From Zerene cesonia (lineage: Eukaryota > Arthropoda > Insecta > Lepidoptera > Pieridae), in contig NC_052126.1 in NCBI RefSeq assembly GCF_012273895.1, positions 4,043,218 to 4,107,217 of the forward strand: 64,000 nt of DNA, read 5' to 3'. A program made the position numbers and the translations under genes. Positions 59,601 to 64,000 of the stretch are shown piece by piece. The notes below the pieces were generated by a model. It saw nothing but the letters and a program-made list of their open reading frames with translations, was not told the DNA's origin and did not search any database. Position 1 is the first letter of the stretch, and the number at the start of each line of letters is the position of its first letter.

Positions 59601-62600
59601 AACAACTCACCACTATTGACTGGGGAAACGGAATTATTCTCGGCCGGCGTGAGTGTCTTCAAGAAGTCATTTATACTGAAGTCCTGTTTATCACTTGGCC
59701 TTGTGTTTATTACTTCTATTTTATTGGCTGTTATGGAAAATTTTACGTGTTTGAGATATATTGATGTAAATTGTACTATTTAATGAATTTAAATGTTCCA
59801 GTCAACTTATATTTAGCATTAAGAAGTACTGGCTTAGGAAATATTGATTGTATGTAAGTATATTAAACCTAACATATATCTGGATAGTGTACAGATGCAT
59901 GATTTAAATCAAATACTATAATAACATAATTTCTATCAATATTCGTTCTTACCATTAGTGAGATCGATTTCATCGTTGAACATGGCCAACGGGTTGTCCG
60001 CAGTGAGGAACGACGACAGGCCCAAATTGTAGAGGGAACCATCGGCAGATACAGTCGTGTTGAACGTCTGATCTATGTTGTATGCTACTGGAAGAGAAAC
60101 TACACTATTGGCTAGTAATTTACGGATGGCCCTTTATATTACTTTTATATGGGCCGTAGATTTAAGTTATTTAAGATATTTTAACTGTTAAAAAATTAGT
60201 TTTTATTTCTCTTTGATTGGGCTTAACCCGAGCACAGTCAAAGCAAAAGGTTGGTATACCTTCATCTTCATTTTCAGCCGATTGCGGCAGATCCAGGTCC
60301 TCGTCAGGCCCTGGCGACGGTACATCCTCCTCCTTGGGGGGCGAAGGTACACCACTGGGCAGGGTGGGGATCAGCTCGTCAAGCTTCCGTTTTAGTGCTC
60401 TCACTCGGGCGCCAAAGTTCTTGTACGCCTGAATTTTTGTGACGGACATTAAAAAACAGATGCAATGAGCAAAAATAACAAATTGCTTAATAGCAGACAC
60501 AAAATGTATAAATTAGGTACACCTGTTAGTAACACCACTTATAACTAAAGAATTAAGAACAAAGCTGATTTTTTCATAGCTATTTTGTTTATATTGGCAT
60601 AATACTGTTTTTTAGTTTTGAATTTAACAAATTGGTGATAGTATAATAGTATATAGATAAATGATAGTAAGATAATAGCTTCAGAGTAATGCAAAAAGGA
60701 TAACAGGATTTCCCACTAATAGAAGATGATTATACAACTTTAGGCAACAAACAGACATTGAGCTTTGGTGAAAAATGTTGCAAAAATTAGATAATTATTT
60801 ATTCAATGTTGCATTGGTTGTTTTGTCGCTAACAATTTGAAGATATGAGTGTATATTAAAAAAAACTGTAATGAAAGCTCAGAAAATAAATAGTTGTTAC
60901 TTAACTACTATAATTACCATGATTGTTTTGTTGTGAATAAATATATCAGAAAATATCATGATGCTTGACATTTTCTATTTCCGATAATATTAAAAAAATA
61001 TTTCAAACATTTCAATGTACAATTACTCACGTAAGCAACGACTTTCACTTCGCCCCTCTGCGTGGAATAGTATTGGTTGGCAGAATTCAATAAGGCCAGC
61101 AAAGCTTCTCTCGCTACTATCTCCCTCTGTAATGCCTGCGTGTACCTCTCTATACATCCGACACCTTCACTTATTTCCTTTTCCACGTCGCTCTTTAGAC
61201 ATCTTTCTGTAAAAATATTTAAAATACACCATACTTATAAGAACAATGATGAATTTTTGTTTTCTAATAAAATACATAGAATTGTTCACACCTGATACCA
61301 AATTTAATGCAATTAGCATTTCTTTGTTGTACATACTGATATGAAAATTTTTTTATGTTATCAAAATCAATTTACAAAAACCGTTATGTACCTCATAATA
61401 AGGCCACAAAAAAATTCCCTTGTAAGTTCAATATAAAATGTAAAAAAAAAAAACAATACAAATACACACAAACAATCACCTTTCAAGTTTGCACACAGTG
61501 CATCAGCATCAGACAGATCCAAACTGCACTCATGTATATGCTTCAACCTTAAATCAGTGTCCGCTTCCAAAACAGAACACTGTTTTATTTTGTTAACTAA
61601 TTGCTGTGGCTGAAATGGAATAATTTTTTTTTTTGTGGATTTACTTGTTGAAAAAGCTAAACTTTATGATCCACACATATCTAAGATTGTTTAAACCATT
61701 AAAGTTTGTGCAAAAAACAATATTTCAAGACATAACAAAAATATTATTTTTGAGAGCAAACTTATATAAATCAGCTAGTCTTGCAATAAGTACAGTAGTA
61801 ATTTATTATCAGTAAATTTTCTTATAAATAGTATAGGTTGTTAAGGGACACAATGAGAAGAAATTTATTTTAATATCACAGCCTTCCAAAATAATATTAA
61901 AGTTTAAAAATATTTGCCATGCCAAAATTTCATATAATCCTCGCCATTTGGCAGCAATATACATATCATAAGCTAGTATAAGTTCTAAGCTGATGTTGAT
62001 TATTTTTTAAAATGGTATAAATTTAAAGACACATTTTTATTTAATACATTTTAAGCCCTAATAAATTCAAAATCAAAGATTTATTAAATAATTTGGACTT
62101 TTTTTAAAAGGAGAAACCCCGCAAAAACTATTGTAGATCTTTTATACTCATTACATTATTAAGCTGTGGCGCCTTATGATTAAAGCCACACTCGGCATAT
62201 ATACTTATATTTTTCTTGTTAAATAATGTTTTAGTGTATGCTTTGTAAGTCACCCTTAAGAAATAAATAAATAAATTATAATTTTACAAACTTACTACAT
62301 CAGGTTACACTACATACATGGACAATATAAGTATTTTTTGTCTTAAAAACTCACCTGAAAATCTAAATCATCATCAGTCTTTTTAACAGCTCCAGCAACT
62401 AGCAGACCGGTTAGGTCTGACAAAAACTCATCATCATATACAGATCTTTGCTCCCATATCTTTAATATGCGTAGAATTTTTGGCCGAACCTTTTCATCTC
62501 TGTAATAATAATACTGAACATTAGAGGCATGGTACATAAAAGTTTGGTTTATCATCAATCACAATTAATAAAATACAATTAAATTTGTGAAACAATTGAA

Positions 62601-63317
62601 ATTGTAAATGAAAGACATGTATTTGAAGAGGCAAATTAAAAATAAAACAAACTATTGCCAAGATACTCACTATGAATTGGAGTGGAAGCTTCTTGCAATG
62701 TTGGTTTTCAGTGATTTAAAAGCAACTTAACTAAGATAACAGTAACAATTTTTTACTTTTTCCAGTTTTAAACCATGTACTTACTACTAAAATTTTGTAA
62801 AATCATATAGATTTTGTTACCCTTTCATGTGAAAACCACTGAACGGATTTTGATGATACTTGCCCATGTTAAATGTACTTAGTGGTAGTGTTAGTAGTAG
62901 TGGGCTTATGTTAAATGTACCAGAACACGGAATCTTTAGGAATACTTGCATTTGCACGTGAATCAGCTATTCCCGCTGTTAAAATTATTGTTAATACACA
63001 CATCCAATAAAAATTTTTAATAATACACACCTGACAAGTGGAGTTGCTTTTTGTAAATTAAGTCCCCAACTTTCAACAAACTCATAATTCTTTCTCTTAC
63101 TATATTGGATAACATCATTGGCTAAATAGAATAGTACTAATCTTTGCTCAATTTTAACTCGCTTCAAAACATTAAGCCAACTGGAGACAATTTTCTTGTG
63201 GTGCGTTCTTTGTTTTAAACACCAGGAAGATAACGACTGAATACTCTCCTGAGTATCTTTTAGCTGCGTCAATTTCTTTTCAAACTCCAGTGTATTGAAT
63301 TCTTCAGTTTCACCCAT
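53634..63317 (-). CDS. RPRD2: RPRD2-like regulator of nuclear pre-mRNA, 15 exons, 859 residues
   Basis: Exons, minus strand: 63317-63031, 62499-62355, 61609-61480, 61206-61031, 60428-60260, 60087-59953, 59727-59611, 59179-59051, 58533-58451, 57366-57253, 56571-56493, 55896-55810, 55395-55319, 54754-54673 and 54403-53634 (stop). All borders are GT-AG and all phases agree, giving 2580 coding bases. Residues ~8-130 are a CID (CTD-interacting domain): SLSSWCLKQRTHHKKIV, FYLANDVIQYSKRK (63-76) and RILKIWEQRSVY (106-117) are its signature helices. Residues ~188-270 form the RPRD coiled coil (CIERYTQALQREIVAREALL, then ARVRALKRKLDELIP). The rest is Pro/Ser-rich, with repeated DVDHR motifs in exons 11-13, an acidic SEDEEQ, an NHPNNLP repeat (about 690-765) and an Arg/Trp/Phe-rich end. 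RPRD proteins bind the phosphorylated CTD of RNA polymerase II in the nucleus and help recruit phosphatases. The long tail separates it from RPRD1, which ends after the coiled coil. The ATG at 63317 (AAAAAATGG context) is preferred over an in-frame ATG 36 bases upstream. Confidence 0.93.
53919..54145 (-). repeat. Coding minisatellite, 24-bp unit (NHPNNLPH)
   Basis: Within the last exon of the RPRD2-like gene, units of 24 bases encode N-H-P-N-N-L-P-H/Q. The three central units (about 54000-54070) are nearly identical at the DNA level and the flanking ones are diverged. Such tracts change length by slippage. Confidence 0.8.
54568..54648 (+). repeat. Interrupted CA microsatellite
   Basis: Two runs of CA (54569-54582 and 54600-54625) with CACC interruptions lie in intron 14 of the RPRD2-like gene, 25 bases from the exon 14 donor. 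Confidence 0.85.
54948..55075 (+). repeat. 'ATAGTGATTCAAGAGG' family repeat in RPRD2 intron 13
   Basis: CACTACATCATAGGAAGTAA, then TGTATGCTTAGATCTTTAAA and AGAGTGATTCAAGAGGAAGT. Directly next to it, from about 55078, TGCACTAGCATACCCGGCCA begins another inverted repeat fragment that runs to about 55285. Confidence 0.6.
55480..55550 (+). mobile_element. tRNA-like SINE family B in RPRD2 intron 12
   Basis: GGGGTGGCCGAGAGGCTAGG (A-box-like) and GCGGGTTCGAATACCGCCTC (B-box-like, with one arm mismatch). It is followed by a T-rich tail. It matches 17222-17289. Confidence 0.7.
55603..55793 (+). repeat. 'GATGGTAAGCGATCACCACC' family repeat next to a splice site
   Basis: TATGTCATAGCGGACAACTG, CTTGATGGTAAACGATCACC, GAATGCGCTGCCCGCTTTTA, ending GGGCCTCCGGCTCCCC. 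Its edge is 16 bases from the last base of exon 12 (55810), so almost the whole start of that intron is repeat. Confidence 0.7.
56990..57126 (-). mobile_element. Worn Helitron in RPRD2 intron 10
   Basis: GTACCAAATTGAATACAGAT and ACTTACAAACTTTCGCGTTT, ending ATAATATTAGTACGA, give the inverted Lep1-like order without the hairpin. Confidence 0.5.
57385..57540 (+). repeat. Lep1-like Helitron fragment in RPRD2 intron 9
   Basis: CTGTCTGTCTGCCTCTTCTT and AACCACTAATCCGATTTGGT are inner Helitron blocks. The remainder of this ~1.1 kb intron (57367-58450) holds no gene. Confidence 0.4.
58787..58965 (+). mobile_element. Intact 'TCTCGTGTCACAGTTTTCGT' Helitron-like element in RPRD2 intron 8
   Basis: From TCTAATATATAAAATTCTCG to TTTGCCGGGTGCAGCTAG, followed by T. 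It matches 35100-35266 (inverted) and the split copy at 24916-25240. Confidence 0.75.
61610..62354 (-). other. RPRD2 intron 2
   Basis: A 745-base AT-rich intron without recognisable repeats or frames. Confidence 0.7.
62500..63030 (-). other. RPRD2 intron 1
   Basis: A 531-base intron. Near 62783-62870, ACTACTAAAATTTTGTAAAA and ACCACTGAACGGATTTTGAT look like a very worn Helitron. Confidence 0.6.
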
Positions 63318-64000
63318 TTTTTGGGTAATATTAGCACATAAACATTGGATCAAAATAATCGAACTAAATTCTCCATTTCGTCACAGCACTTTTAAAACTT
63401 TACCAAGTGTCAAAATAAAAACATGGAAATATGATGTAATTTTCAAGATTCTTCATTAAATAACCCAAAAATTGTTTACACTGCGTTATTTAACCGCGTT
63501 GTTGTGTTGATATGGAATTAGTGAATGCATCTACACAACTATCACAAATAAATGAAACGATACTATAACAGTATCTGTTAGGATGATATTTTAATTATAT
63601 CAATCAATATATAGATATCTACTTTGTTATTTACCTAAATAAATTGGTAAAACTTTATTTAGGATTTCATAAAGCAACAACCGCCATTTTCTTTACAGTA
63701 AAGATTAAACATAGCTGTCATTACAGTCAAAGTGACGTAATACACAGATGTTACAATAGCAGTAAAAAAAGGTACATAATATGTGTCCAAAAAGACCAAT
63801 ATTAGATTTAAAACTACTAAAATATTTTAATGACTTACATTAAATCTGATTGTCAGAGGCTGTTTCCTATTTCTATCATGGTTCTATGTCGGAGGAATTA
63901 GGCGAACACAATACAATAATTCGTGATTATGACTGCCTGATTCTGGTGTTGCTGTAGGTATTTGAATTTAAATAATTTTGTTATTATTCAGCAGCATTAT
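63318..64000. promoter_or_regulatory. 5' region of RPRD2-like gene, possible divergent gene start
   Basis: Non-repetitive sequence upstream of the RPRD2-like start. An ATG at 63886 on the plus strand opens a frame of 23 codons (MSEELGEHNTIIRDYDCLIL..) that ends in TAG directly before GTATTT. It could be the first exon of a divergent gene using an earlier donor, but nothing else supports it. Confidence 0.3.

Overview
This is eukaryotic DNA, almost certainly from a butterfly or moth (Lepidoptera). It is AT-rich, with GT-AG introns and two intron-rich minus-strand genes. The intergenic DNA is full of dispersed repeats typical of Lepidoptera. These include many copies of a ~200-bp non-autonomous Helitron (TCCTACTAATATTATAAA at one end, a CGCGGGTGAAACCGCG hairpin plus CTAG at the other, inserted between A and T) and several tRNA-derived SINE families. 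Nothing bacterial or viral was recognised. Three stretches (6265-7264, 7331-8330, 40707-41706) are placeholder gaps of exactly 1000 N, so open frames across them mean nothing.

Left part (1-9565, minus strand): a seven-exon gene for a divergent lifeguard / TMBIM (Bax-inhibitor-1 superfamily) membrane protein of about 341 residues. Every exon joins the next in phase. At the left edge (84 down to 1) lies the start of a second gene whose first exon and 5' flank resemble exon 1 of the complete gene. The window therefore cuts a tandem array of fast-evolving lifeguard-like paralogues. The large first intron holds two assembly gaps and a GC-rich array of RNA-like hairpins.

Middle (about 10-53.6 kb): no convincing protein-coding gene. 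It holds Helitrons, SINEs, other repeats, microsatellites, a perfect 51-bp inverted repeat, a spurious assembly gap flanked by a 77-bp exact duplication, and a few non-repetitive islands that may be regulatory.

Right part (53634-63317, minus strand): a complete 15-exon gene for an RPRD2-like protein, a regulator of RNA polymerase II. All 15 exons join in phase to give 859 residues: an N-terminal CTD-interacting domain (CID), an RPRD coiled coil, then a long low-complexity tail. In the tail several short exons repeat an Asp-Val-Asp-His-Arg motif, and the last exon carries an Asn/His/Pro repeat and an Arg/aromatic-rich end.

The two genes are not obviously connected: one encodes an intracellular-membrane protein of the cell-death/calcium family, the other a nuclear transcription factor. 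I found no multi-gene system. The most interesting items are the altered acidic residues in the lifeguard protein, its tandem paralogue, the hairpin array at 8.4-8.5 kb, the 51-bp inverted repeat, the nested Helitrons, the exon-repeated motif in RPRD2, and the 77-bp duplicated gap edges.
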